The position numbers were made by a program, and so were the translations under genes. Shown piece by piece: positions 28,461 to 35,561 of a DNA stretch of 35,823 bases. The notes below the pieces were generated by a model. The model was not told where the DNA came from, did no database searches, and was given only the letters and a program-made list of their open reading frames with translations. Position 1 is the first letter of the stretch; every line of letters begins with the position of its first letter. The stretch spans positions 1-35,823 of the forward strand of contig JAQUME010000007.1 in NCBI GenBank assembly GCA_028718245.1. The letters run 5' to 3'. This DNA comes from Candidatus Omnitrophota bacterium (GTDB lineage: Bacteria; Omnitrophota; Gorgyraeia; Gygaellales; Profunditerraquicolaceae).

Positions 28461-29507
28461 ATGGAGATCCACGATCTGCTGTTAATGTGTATTCAAAAAG
28501 GCGCTTCTGATCTTCATGTTACGGATAATGAGCCGCCGATCCTGCGCATTGACGGAAGATTAATGCGCTCCGGCCTCGAGGTATTGCACAAAGACGATTT
28601 AAAGAAGATGATCTACAGCGTGCTCTCCAATAACCAGAAGGAGATCTTTGAGCGCGAGTTAGAGCTGGATTTTTCCCTGGCCCTTCCTGACCTTGATCGT
28701 TTCCGCGTAAATATTCATTTGCAGAAGGGCTCTGTTGAGGCGGCATTCCGCCGTATCCCCCTGGAGATCCCCGGCATCGATACCCTTGGCCTGCCAAAGA
28801 TAGCCGCCGAGCTGGCCCGCAGGCCAAACGGCCTGGTCCTGGTCACCGGCCCGACAGGGATGGGCAAGACCACGACCCTGGCCGCCATGGTCGATCTTAT
28901 CAATAACGAAAGGGAATGCATGATCATGTGCATTGAAGACCCGATCGAATTTGTCCATAGCAACAAGAAAAGCATAATTAAACAGCGGGAGGTTTATTCG
29001 GATACGCATTCTTTTGCCCAGGCCCTGCGCCATACTCTGCGCCAGGATCCCAATGTTATCGTAGTCGGGGAGATGCGTGACCTGGAAACCATCGCCACCG
29101 CCCTGACCGCGGCTGAGACCGGGCACCTTGTGTTAGCCACTTTGCATACGCCGGATGCACCGCAGACCGTTTCAAGGATCATTGATGTCTTTCCGCCGCA
29201 CCAGCAGCAGCAGATAAGGTTTCAGCTTTCCGACTGTCTCCAGGGGGTAATTTCGCAGCTTCTTCTGCCGCACGCATCAGGCAAGGGCAGGGTCCTGGCC
29301 ACGGAGGTAATGATCGCTACTTCGGGTATCCGCAATCTTATACGGGAGCAGGAGATCGAGCAGATCCCGACCCTTATGCAGACGGGTTCGCAGCACGGTA
29401 TGCACACGATGGATAAGTGCCTGAAAGAATTGTTCCAAAAACAATTGATCACCCTGGACATGGCCATGTCTAAGGTTAAGAACAGGGAGGAATTCAAACA
29501 GCTGTGA
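28461..29507 (+). CDS. pilT: Type IV pilus retraction ATPase PilT
   Basis: PilT is a hexameric ATPase at the cytoplasmic face that depolymerises type IV pili. The 348-aa protein has the PilT N-domain (GASDLHVTDNEPPILRIDG), Walker A GPTGMGKTT (residues 130-138), the Asp box (E159, D160), Walker B with E204, and the His box (HLVLATLHT, about 222-230). A C-terminal GIRNLIRE replaces the usual AIRNLIRE that is needed for retraction. No other pilus gene is present here. Placing it between the large and small subunits of one enzyme is unusual. Its stop overlaps the next start as GTGA. Confidence 0.93.
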   Translation: MEIHDLLLMCIQKGASDLHVTDNEPPILRIDGRLMRSGLEVLHKDDLKKMIYSVLSNNQKEIFERELELDFSLALPDLDRFRVNIHLQKGSVEAAFRRIPLEIPGIDTLGLPKIAAELARRPNGLVLVTGPTGMGKTTTLAAMVDLINNERECMIMCIEDPIEFVHSNKKSIIKQREVYSDTHSFAQALRHTLRQDPNVIVVGEMRDLETIATALTAAETGHLVLATLHTPDAPQTVSRIIDVFPPHQQQQIRFQLSDCLQGVISQLLLPHASGKGRVLATEVMIATSGIRNLIREQEIEQIPTLMQTGSQHGMHTMDKCLKELFQKQLITLDMAMSKVKNREEFKQL

Positions 29508-30004
29508 TAATCGCCGGTGAAAGCATAAAATTAGGGGACAATATCAACACGGATTTCATCATCTCCGGAAGGTATAAGTTCGCTATCACCGATATGAAGG
29601 AGCTGGCCAAGCATATCATGGAGGATATTGACCCGAACTTCCCGGCTAAGATCACCCCGGGTAAATCCATAATCGTGGCGGGTAATAATTTCGGTATGGG
29701 CTCCAGCCGCGAACAAGCCCCCCTGGTGATCAAGGAGGCCGGGATCGCGGCGGTTTTGGCCAGTGAATTTGCGCGCATATTCTTCCGCAACGGATTTAAT
29801 ATCGGCCTGCCCTTGATCCAGACAGATACCTCCAGGATCGATGAGCATGATGCTTTGGAGATCGACCTGGATAAGGGAGTGGTAAAGAATATAACCAAGG
29901 GTATTGATCTTAAGATCAGGCCTTTGCCCAAATTCATGCAGGATCTTCTGTCTGAAGGCGGCATAATCAACTATTACAAAAAACACGGAGAACTGAAAGT
30001 CTAA
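29504..30004 (+). CDS. leuD: Aconitase/isopropylmalate isomerase-family hydro-lyase, small subunit
   Basis: This is the swivel-domain subunit that completes the active site of the LeuC-type protein at 27193. The 166-aa sequence starts at GTG overlapping the pilT stop (GTGA), with GGGAGG about 13 bases upstream. It contains GDNINTDFIISGRY and the signature NNFGMGSSREQAPLVIKEAGI. The length fits short archaeal-type LeuD. The substrate-specificity loop reads YKFA (residues 24-27). As I recall it, this is neither the YLRT-like loop of homoaconitases nor the YLV-type loop of isopropylmalate isomerases, so the substrate cannot be assigned from the loop alone. icd follows with no gap. Confidence 0.8.
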   Translation: MIIAGESIKLGDNINTDFIISGRYKFAITDMKELAKHIMEDIDPNFPAKITPGKSIIVAGNNFGMGSSREQAPLVIKEAGIAAVLASEFARIFFRNGFNIGLPLIQTDTSRIDEHDALEIDLDKGVVKNITKGIDLKIRPLPKFMQDLLSEGGIINYYKKHGELKV

Positions 30005-31093
30005 ATGAAACATACGATAACCCTGATCCCCGGAGATGGCATAGGTTATGAGGTTTCCCTGGCTGCCAAGAGATGTGTTGATGCGACAGGAGTAAATATT
30101 GCCTGGGAAGAGGCCTTAGCCGGGGCTGATAGCCTGGAGAAAACAGGGGAGATCCTTCCGCAAGCAGCGCTGGATTCGATAAGAAAGAACAAAGTTTGCC
30201 TTAAAGGCCCGATCACTACACCTATAGGAACGGGTTTTCGTTCGGTGAATGTGGCGATCAGGCAGGTATTAGAGCTTTATGCCTGCGTGCGTCCGGCAAA
30301 GAGTTACCCGGGAATTAAAAGCCGTTTTAAGGATATTGACCTGGTTATTATCAGGGAGAATAGCGAAGACCTTTATTCAGGGATCGAATTTGAGGAGGGG
30401 GACCCTAAGACAAAAGCCCTGATCAGACGGATCGAGGAGGATACTGATAGAAAGATCCGGGCTGACTCCGGGATCACGATAAAACCGATATCTAAGTTTG
30501 CCTCTGAGCGGATCGCCAGGTTTGCTTTTCAATATGCCCTGGAAAATAACCGCAAGAAGATCACCTGCGTGCATAAGGCAAATATCATGAAGTTTACCGA
30601 CGGCTTATTCCTGAAGAGCTGCCGTGAGGTGGCGCGGGATTTTGAGGGAAAAATAAAATTTGAAGATACGATAGTTGATAATATGTCCATGCAGCTGGTG
30701 ACCAAACCCAATAATTATGATCTCCTGCTTTTGCCTAACCTCTACGGGGATATCATCTCTGACCTTTGCGCCGGGCTTATCGGCGGTTTGGGGGTTGCCC
30801 CGGGAGCGAATATCGGAAAAGACGCGGCGGTCTTTGAGGCGGTGCACGGATCTGCCCCAAAATACAAAGGGCAGAATAAGGTTAACCCCACGGCGATGAT
30901 CTTATCCGGGGTTTTGATGCTGCGCCACATCAAAGAGGAGGCAGCTGCCGCTAAACTCGAGAATGCCGTAAAGGAGATAATTTCAGAGGGAAAATTTGTT
31001 ACCTATGACCTAAAGGCAGATCCGCTTGATCCGTCAGCTGTCGGCACCAGTGAAATGGCCGACGCCATTATCAATAAACTAAAGAAAAGTTAG
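30005..31093 (+). CDS. icd: Isocitrate dehydrogenase, probably NADP-dependent
   Basis: The family oxidatively decarboxylates isocitrate or isopropylmalate. The substrate loop reads TTPIGTGFRSVNVAIRQ, with S80, N82 and R86 as in E. coli isocitrate dehydrogenase (S113, N115, R119). R96, R117, Y124, K191, D225, D249 and D253 complete the site. An isopropylmalate dehydrogenase would show a Leu-rich loop instead. The coenzyme segment HGSAPKYKGQNKVNP has K286, Y287 and V293, and Y334 follows. These match the NADP determinants K344, Y345, V351 and Y391, but the R395 position is Ala. The 362-aa length is shorter than E. coli Icd (416) and resembles the NAD-IDH/IPMDH size class. It follows leuD directly. 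Confidence 0.85.
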   Translation: MKHTITLIPGDGIGYEVSLAAKRCVDATGVNIAWEEALAGADSLEKTGEILPQAALDSIRKNKVCLKGPITTPIGTGFRSVNVAIRQVLELYACVRPAKSYPGIKSRFKDIDLVIIRENSEDLYSGIEFEEGDPKTKALIRRIEEDTDRKIRADSGITIKPISKFASERIARFAFQYALENNRKKITCVHKANIMKFTDGLFLKSCREVARDFEGKIKFEDTIVDNMSMQLVTKPNNYDLLLLPNLYGDIISDLCAGLIGGLGVAPGANIGKDAAVFEAVHGSAPKYKGQNKVNPTAMILSGVLMLRHIKEEAAAAKLENAVKEIISEGKFVTYDLKADPLDPSAVGTSEMADAIINKLKKS

Positions 31094-31099
31094 GTTTCT

Positions 31100-32020
31100 A
31101 TGAAAATATCCGTTATCGGCGCCGGGAATGTGGGGAGTTTAACGGCTATGCGCATCGCCCAGGATGGTTTGGGCGATGTTTTGCTTATTGATGTAGTCAA
31201 AGGCAGGGCTGCGGGAAAGGCCATGGACTTAGAGGATGCCCGGCCCCTTTTAAAATTCAACTATCATATCAAAGGCAGCGATGATATAGGGGAGCTCAAG
31301 GATTCGGATATCGTGGTAGTTACCGCCGGGCTTGCCCGTACTCCCGGTATGACCCGGGAAGAGTTATTAGCCAGGAACGCGCAGATCTTAAAAGATGTCT
31401 GCCTGAACATAAAAAAACAGTCCCCCGGCGCCACAGTTATAATAGTGACCAATCCTCTTGATATTATGACCCTCTATGCTTTAAAGATAACCGGATTCAA
31501 GCCGAATAAACTTTTCGGCATGGGCTCAAGCCTTGATTCCGCAAGGTTTGCCAATCTTATCGCCCAGGAATTGAACCTTGCGGCTACGGATATTGAAGCG
31601 GTAGTTATCGGCGCTCATGGGGAAGGGATGCTTCCTTTGCCCAGATTTACCAAGGTCAAGGGGGTTTCCCTTGATGAGTTTTTAGAGGATAAAAAGATCG
31701 AAGCATTGGCCGGCCGGGCGGTCAACCGGGGCGCTGAGATCGTCAGCAGCCTTGGTACAGGCAGCGCTTTTTTTGCTCCCTCATCGGCGATCGCCGCCAT
31801 CGTTAAGACAATAGTGAAGGATGAGAAACGCACCATCGGCTTATGCAGTTATTTAAACGGGGAATACGGGATCAAAGGCGCATGCCTTGGCGTTCCCTGC
31901 CGCCTGGGTAAGCTAGGTATTGAGAAGGTTATTGAATTAGACCTTTCGCAGGAGGAAAGATCCAAGCTGGCTAAATCAGCGAGTCTTGTGGCTCAGGCCG
32001 CAGGGCTTTTGCCGGTTTGA
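31100..32020 (+). CDS. mdh: Malate dehydrogenase, LDH-like type
   Basis: It interconverts malate and oxaloacetate with NAD. The 306-aa protein opens with the Rossmann motif GAGNVG and an acidic residue after the second strand (D31), which indicates NAD preference. The substrate loop LARTPGMTR carries R80, the malate-specific residue where lactate dehydrogenases have Gln, and R86. D146, R149 and catalytic H173 are present. The motif around the histidine is GAHGEGM rather than the common GGHGDTM/E form, a D-to-E change plus Gly. It lies 6 bp after icd and 13 bp before lpd. Confidence 0.92.
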   Translation: MKISVIGAGNVGSLTAMRIAQDGLGDVLLIDVVKGRAAGKAMDLEDARPLLKFNYHIKGSDDIGELKDSDIVVVTAGLARTPGMTREELLARNAQILKDVCLNIKKQSPGATVIIVTNPLDIMTLYALKITGFKPNKLFGMGSSLDSARFANLIAQELNLAATDIEAVVIGAHGEGMLPLPRFTKVKGVSLDEFLEDKKIEALAGRAVNRGAEIVSSLGTGSAFFAPSSAIAAIVKTIVKDEKRTIGLCSYLNGEYGIKGACLGVPCRLGKLGIEKVIELDLSQEERSKLAKSASLVAQAAGLLPV

Positions 32021-32033
32021 TCCAGGCCTATCT

Positions 32034-33323
32034 ATGCATGATTATGATCTCTCTGTTATCGGAGGAGGCTGGGCGGGTTTTAACGCCTGCCTGAAAGCAA
32101 AGGAGGCAAAGCTTAAGGCCTGCCTTATTGAGGCCTCCCGGATCGGCGGGACCTGCCTTAACTCCGGCTGTATACCTACCAAAGCACTGATCCAATCCGC
32201 AAAAATATATTCACTCGTAAAAAAGTCATCCGGCTTTGGCATTGAGTTGGATAACCCCCGAGTTAACTTCGCTAAGATACAAGAGAGAAAAGAAAGGATC
32301 GTCGGACAGCTTGCTCAAGGCATGATATCCCGGCTTTCCGGTATTGATCTTGTCAATTCAGGCGCCCGGATAGTTTCGCCCAATGAAATAGAGGCAGGCT
32401 CCCGCCGGATCACAACCAAATTCATAATTATCGCTACCGGGAGCTCAGCCGTTGAATTGCCGGGTTTTAAGTTTGATCCCGAAAAAATTATCAACAGCGA
32501 TCAGGCTCTGCTCTTAGAGGAGGTACCGCAGTCCTTATTGATCATCGGCGGAGGGTTTATCGGCTGCGAATTTGCCGGGCTGTTCTCAACCTTAGGAAGC
32601 CGGGTAAGTATCGTAGAAAAATGCCCGCAGCTTTTGCCGGGCGCGGATAAAGAGGTTGCCAAAAAAATAGAGATAATTTTTAAGAAGAAAGGCATCAAGG
32701 TCAATACGGATACCGATGCCTCCGCGTTGAATTTAAATGATTATTCCAAGATCCTGGTTTGCGTAGGCAGAGTACCCAATACCCGCGCTCTTGGTTTGGT
32801 GGAAGCAGGAATAAAGACAGAGAAGGACCGCATTGTCGTCAATGATTACCTTCAGAGCAATATCCCCAACATATACGCGGCCGGAGACTGCGCCTCTTCC
32901 GTCATGCTGGCGCATTACGCGGCTTACCAGGGAAGGTTGGCGGTTGACAATATAGTTAAAGAGCTCAGCCATAAGGCGGATAACCGGGTAATTCCCTCCT
33001 GTATATTTACCGATCCTGAGATCTCCAGGGTCGGCATAAATGAAGATGAGGCTAAAGCCGGCGGCCTGGAGGTCAATGTGCACAGGTTTGATTTCCTCGG
33101 CTCCGGGATGGCGCGCCTCATTGATGAGACGGAGGGGTTCATTAAGATCATCAGCGACGCCGCCAGCGGCCGGATACTCGGAGCCTCTATCATCGGGCCG
33201 AAGGCCTCGGAATTGATCGCCATTTTCACCGTAGCTGTATCCGCCCAACTGAAAGTAAGCCAGATGCGCGAAATGATCTTCGCGCATCCCACGCTTGCGG
33301 AATCTGTGCACGAAGCACTTTGA
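32034..33323 (+). CDS. lpd: Dihydrolipoamide dehydrogenase
   Basis: This FAD enzyme reoxidises dihydrolipoyl groups on carrier domains with NAD. The start at 32034 gives MHDYDLSVIGGGWAG and avoids an upstream extension that overlaps mdh. The redox-active disulfide is CLNSGCIPTK (C41, C46). There is a second nucleotide-binding motif (IIGGGFIGCEFAG), an ATG-like FAD motif (YAAGDCAS), and the C-terminal catalytic pair H418 and E423 in HPTLAES. At 429 aa it is somewhat shorter than the common 460-470. No oxo-acid dehydrogenase E1 or E2 catalytic gene is adjacent, but LipB and a lipoyl carrier are. Confidence 0.9.
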   Translation: MHDYDLSVIGGGWAGFNACLKAKEAKLKACLIEASRIGGTCLNSGCIPTKALIQSAKIYSLVKKSSGFGIELDNPRVNFAKIQERKERIVGQLAQGMISRLSGIDLVNSGARIVSPNEIEAGSRRITTKFIIIATGSSAVELPGFKFDPEKIINSDQALLLEEVPQSLLIIGGGFIGCEFAGLFSTLGSRVSIVEKCPQLLPGADKEVAKKIEIIFKKKGIKVNTDTDASALNLNDYSKILVCVGRVPNTRALGLVEAGIKTEKDRIVVNDYLQSNIPNIYAAGDCASSVMLAHYAAYQGRLAVDNIVKELSHKADNRVIPSCIFTDPEISRVGINEDEAKAGGLEVNVHRFDFLGSGMARLIDETEGFIKIISDAASGRILGASIIGPKASELIAIFTVAVSAQLKVSQMREMIFAHPTLAESVHEAL

Positions 33324-33348
33324 TCCGTTGCAAGCGCTTTGATATTTG

Positions 33349-33456
33349 TAGGGGACGTTCCCCCAGGTACCATCCTTTGTATTTTTAACTCTTTGTAAAT
33401 CAGTAAATTACAATAAGGTATTATAAAAAGGGTGTCCCCTTAGGGAACGTCCCCTA
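33349..33456. repeat. REP-like inverted-repeat element in the lpd-lipB spacer
   Basis: TAGGGGACGTTCCC (33349-33362) has a perfect reverse complement at 33443-33456, bounding a 108-bp AT-rich interior. Each arm is itself near-palindromic and can fold into a short hairpin (GGGGA/TCCCC around three bases). Just inside the right arm is AAGGGTGTCCCC (33428-33439), which also occurs before fusA (7660-7671). The layout resembles small non-autonomous repeats mobilised by IS200/REP-associated transposases. No transposase is seen in the window. The rest of the 162-bp spacer shows only the lipB ribosome-binding site. Confidence 0.75.
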
Positions 33457-33475
33457 TTTCTTAAGACAGGCGCCT

Positions 33476-33480
33476 GGAGG
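33476..33480 (+). promoter_or_regulatory. Ribosome-binding site of lipB
   Basis: GGAGG lies five bases before the ATG at 33486. It fixes the lipB start at the point where the repeat-containing spacer ends. Confidence 0.75.
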
Positions 33481-33485
33481 TAGAA

Positions 33486-34121
33486 ATGAAATTAGAGGTT
33501 ATTGATCTTGGCCTGGTGGATTATCTGGAGGCCTGGGATGTACAAAAGGATACGCTGGCAAAGGTGATCAACAATGACCTGGATTCCGCGCTGATACTCT
33601 GCCGGCATTACCCTGTCGTCACTTTGGGTAGGGCTGCGTCACGGAAAAGCCTTAGGTTAGGGGAAGAATTGATCCGGGAGAAGGGGATTAAGCTTTACAA
33701 TATCGAGCGCGGCGGGGATGCGACCTACCATGGCCCCGGTCAGCTGACGGTTTATCCGGTCTTAAACCTGGGTTATTTCAAAAAAGATATTCATTGGTTC
33801 TTAAGAGAGCTTGAATCCCTGATCATCTCTTCCCTGGCAGATCTTAACCTGCCTGTTTCAAGAGTAGAGGGTTTTACCGGCGCCTGGATAGGGAATAAGA
33901 AGATCGCCTCCATCGGCATTGCCATAAAACATTGGGTAACTTATCACGGGCTCAGTATAAATATAAAAAAAGATGACCTGGCTAACTTTGGCCTGATCAG
34001 GCCTTGCGGTATGGATATCAAAGTTACCAGCCTTGAAGAGGAATTGGGAAGGCAGGTAAGCGTAGAAGAGGTAAGGTCAAGCTTATTGAACAAATTTTCT
34101 GGAAGATTGGGGAATAATTAG
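33486..34121 (+). CDS. lipB: Octanoyl-ACP:protein N-octanoyltransferase LipB
   Basis: LipB transfers octanoate from acyl-carrier protein to the lysine of lipoyl domains, the first step of lipoate assembly. The 211-aa protein has the signature RGGDATYHGPGQLTVYPV (H82 within it), K139 and the ASIGIAIKHWVTYHGLSINI segment. The catalytic Cys-Lys pair (C174 in IRPCGM, K139) is present. No lipA (lipoyl synthase) lies in the window. The very next gene is a lipoyl carrier and the previous gene is Lpd, so its substrate is probably that carrier. Confidence 0.95.
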   Translation: MKLEVIDLGLVDYLEAWDVQKDTLAKVINNDLDSALILCRHYPVVTLGRAASRKSLRLGEELIREKGIKLYNIERGGDATYHGPGQLTVYPVLNLGYFKKDIHWFLRELESLIISSLADLNLPVSRVEGFTGAWIGNKKIASIGIAIKHWVTYHGLSINIKKDDLANFGLIRPCGMDIKVTSLEEELGRQVSVEEVRSSLLNKFSGRLGNN

Positions 34122-34129
34122 GAGGGGCT

Positions 34130-34366
34130 ATGGTAAATGTCATTCTGCCGGAATTAGGAGAAGGGATCACAAAGGCAACGGTTTCCTACTGGTTTTTTAA
34201 GGTTGGCGAAAAGGTCAAGGAAAAAGATGACCTGGTTGAGCTGACTACCGACAAGGCCACCTTTAACCTGCCCAGCCCCTGTTCCGGGGTGCTTTCCGAA
34301 ATATTGCACAGCGAAGGGGAGAGCGTAGAGGTAGGCCAGGTATTGGCACTTATTGACAATACCTGA
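34130..34366 (+). CDS. Free-standing lipoyl carrier domain protein
   Basis: The 78-residue product is a single biotinyl/lipoyl domain. It opens VILPELGEGITKATVSYWFFKVGE and carries the modification site TTDKATFNLPSP with K42, then a closing strand GVLSEI and GQVLALID. The opening and DKA context look like the first domain of an E2 acyltransferase, not like GcvH. The frame ends in a stop right after the domain, with no hinge, E3-binding domain or catalytic domain, and the next gene is unrelated. The start has a strong GGAGGGG six bases or so upstream. It could serve a complex encoded elsewhere or be an E2 remnant. Confidence 0.85.
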   Translation: MVNVILPELGEGITKATVSYWFFKVGEKVKEKDDLVELTTDKATFNLPSPCSGVLSEILHSEGESVEVGQVLALIDNT

Positions 34367-34388
34367 TTTCTCTAGTAATATAAACAAC

Positions 34389-35555
34389 ATGGCGATCGAT
34401 TATAAAAAAGAACTCCAGAACGCGGCCAGGAACATGATCTTCACGCACGACACCGATCTCCTGATCAAGATGATCGTGCGCATGGCTGTCAATAAGGCAA
34501 AGATCACCCACGCTAGTTTCTTCCTGTACAGCGAGGAGAGGCAGGGTTACCTGCTCACCGTCTCCAAGGGGTCCCTGGGTAAAAAGGTGCCCCTGAGCAT
34601 GGTCTGTATCGATAAGGATGATGTGCTGGTCCGTTTTTTCAGGGAGCATAAGAACAGTTTTACTTTTGGCAGAGAGGCCCTTATTTACGAGGAGGCCAAA
34701 GAAGCGCTCTCAGGAACCAAGATTAAACAGGAAGCCAGGCAGCAGCTGGCCCAGGTTTTATATCAGATGGAGCTTCTGGAAACAACGGTCTGCGTTCCCA
34801 GTTATTTCCGCGATAAGCTGCTGGGGCTTTTATTGCTGGGCAGGAAGGAGAACGGCAGGAAATTCCTGGATGAAGAGCTGGATTTCTTTGCCGCCCTTAA
34901 TTCCAACGTAGCTATGGCCATCCGCAACGCCCAGCTGTTCAAGGAGCTGGAGTATGAATTGGACCGCAAGCGCCAGATGTTTTTACGCACTACCATCGCG
35001 TTGGCTGCAGCCATCGAAGCCAAAGACCATTATACGCACGGGCATACCACCAGGGTAACCAGTTTCAGCCTTGAGATAGCCAAAAAAATGCACCATAGCG
35101 CCAAGAAGTCAATTAACGATAAGTTCCTGGAGGACCTGCATGTAGCCAGCCTCCTGCATGATATCGGCAAGATCGGGGTGCCTGAACATATCCTGAATAA
35201 AAGAAGCGAGCTTACTGTTGGAGAGCGCAATCGCATCAAGGAGCATCCTATGATCGGGGTGAATATCTTAAAGCCGATCAAGGAGCTGGAGGGCCCGATG
35301 CTCGGGGTAAGGTACCATCACGAGCGCTTTGACGGCAAGGGTTATCCCGAAGGATTAGCGGGGAAACAGATCCCGCTGGTTGCCTCCATAATTTCCGTTG
35401 CAGATTCTTTTGACGCCATGACTACCGACCGGCCATACCGGCAGGCCTTGATCAAAGAGAGGGCCATTCATGAGATCAGGTATTTGAGCGGCCGCCAGTT
35501 TTGTCCGTCGGTGACAGATGCTTTTCTGGAGCTCTGCCGGGAAGGCGGGATCTAG
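34389..35555 (+). CDS. GAF-HD-GYP domain protein, probable cyclic-di-GMP phosphodiesterase
   Basis: Residues 1 to about 187 look like a GAF sensor (hydrophobic FFLYSEERQGYLLTVSKG strand, then LLGLLLLGRKENGRKF and an ALNSNVAMAIRNAQLF helix). A linking helix leads to an HD-GYP domain (about 200-388). That domain has HD at H257-D258 in LLHDIGKIGVP, and the full signature HHERFDGKGYP (310-320). Such proteins hydrolyse cyclic-di-GMP and often control pili or motility, which would fit the nearby pilT. No Shine-Dalgarno sequence is evident. I chose the ATG at 34389. A TTG at 34353, overlapping the lipoyl gene, would add 12 residues. Confidence 0.85.
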   Translation: MAIDYKKELQNAARNMIFTHDTDLLIKMIVRMAVNKAKITHASFFLYSEERQGYLLTVSKGSLGKKVPLSMVCIDKDDVLVRFFREHKNSFTFGREALIYEEAKEALSGTKIKQEARQQLAQVLYQMELLETTVCVPSYFRDKLLGLLLLGRKENGRKFLDEELDFFAALNSNVAMAIRNAQLFKELEYELDRKRQMFLRTTIALAAAIEAKDHYTHGHTTRVTSFSLEIAKKMHHSAKKSINDKFLEDLHVASLLHDIGKIGVPEHILNKRSELTVGERNRIKEHPMIGVNILKPIKELEGPMLGVRYHHERFDGKGYPEGLAGKQIPLVASIISVADSFDAMTTDRPYRQALIKERAIHEIRYLSGRQFCPSVTDAFLELCREGGI

Positions 35556-35561
35556 CCGGCC

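Noticed and set aside
31986-32033. Sixteen-codon N-terminal extension of lpd from an upstream start
   Set aside because: It overlaps the mdh 3' end and precedes the normal family start (MHDYDLSVIGGG) with unrelated residues.
33324-33485. Rho-independent terminator after lpd
   Set aside because: Hairpins can form from the repeat arms, but no T-run follows either stem, so the repeat explanation is better supported.
34130-34366. Biotin carboxyl carrier protein or GcvH
   Set aside because: The lysine context is TDKAT, not the MKM of biotin carriers, and the E2-like LPELGEGI opening differs from GcvH. A neighbouring LipB and Lpd also favour lipoylation.
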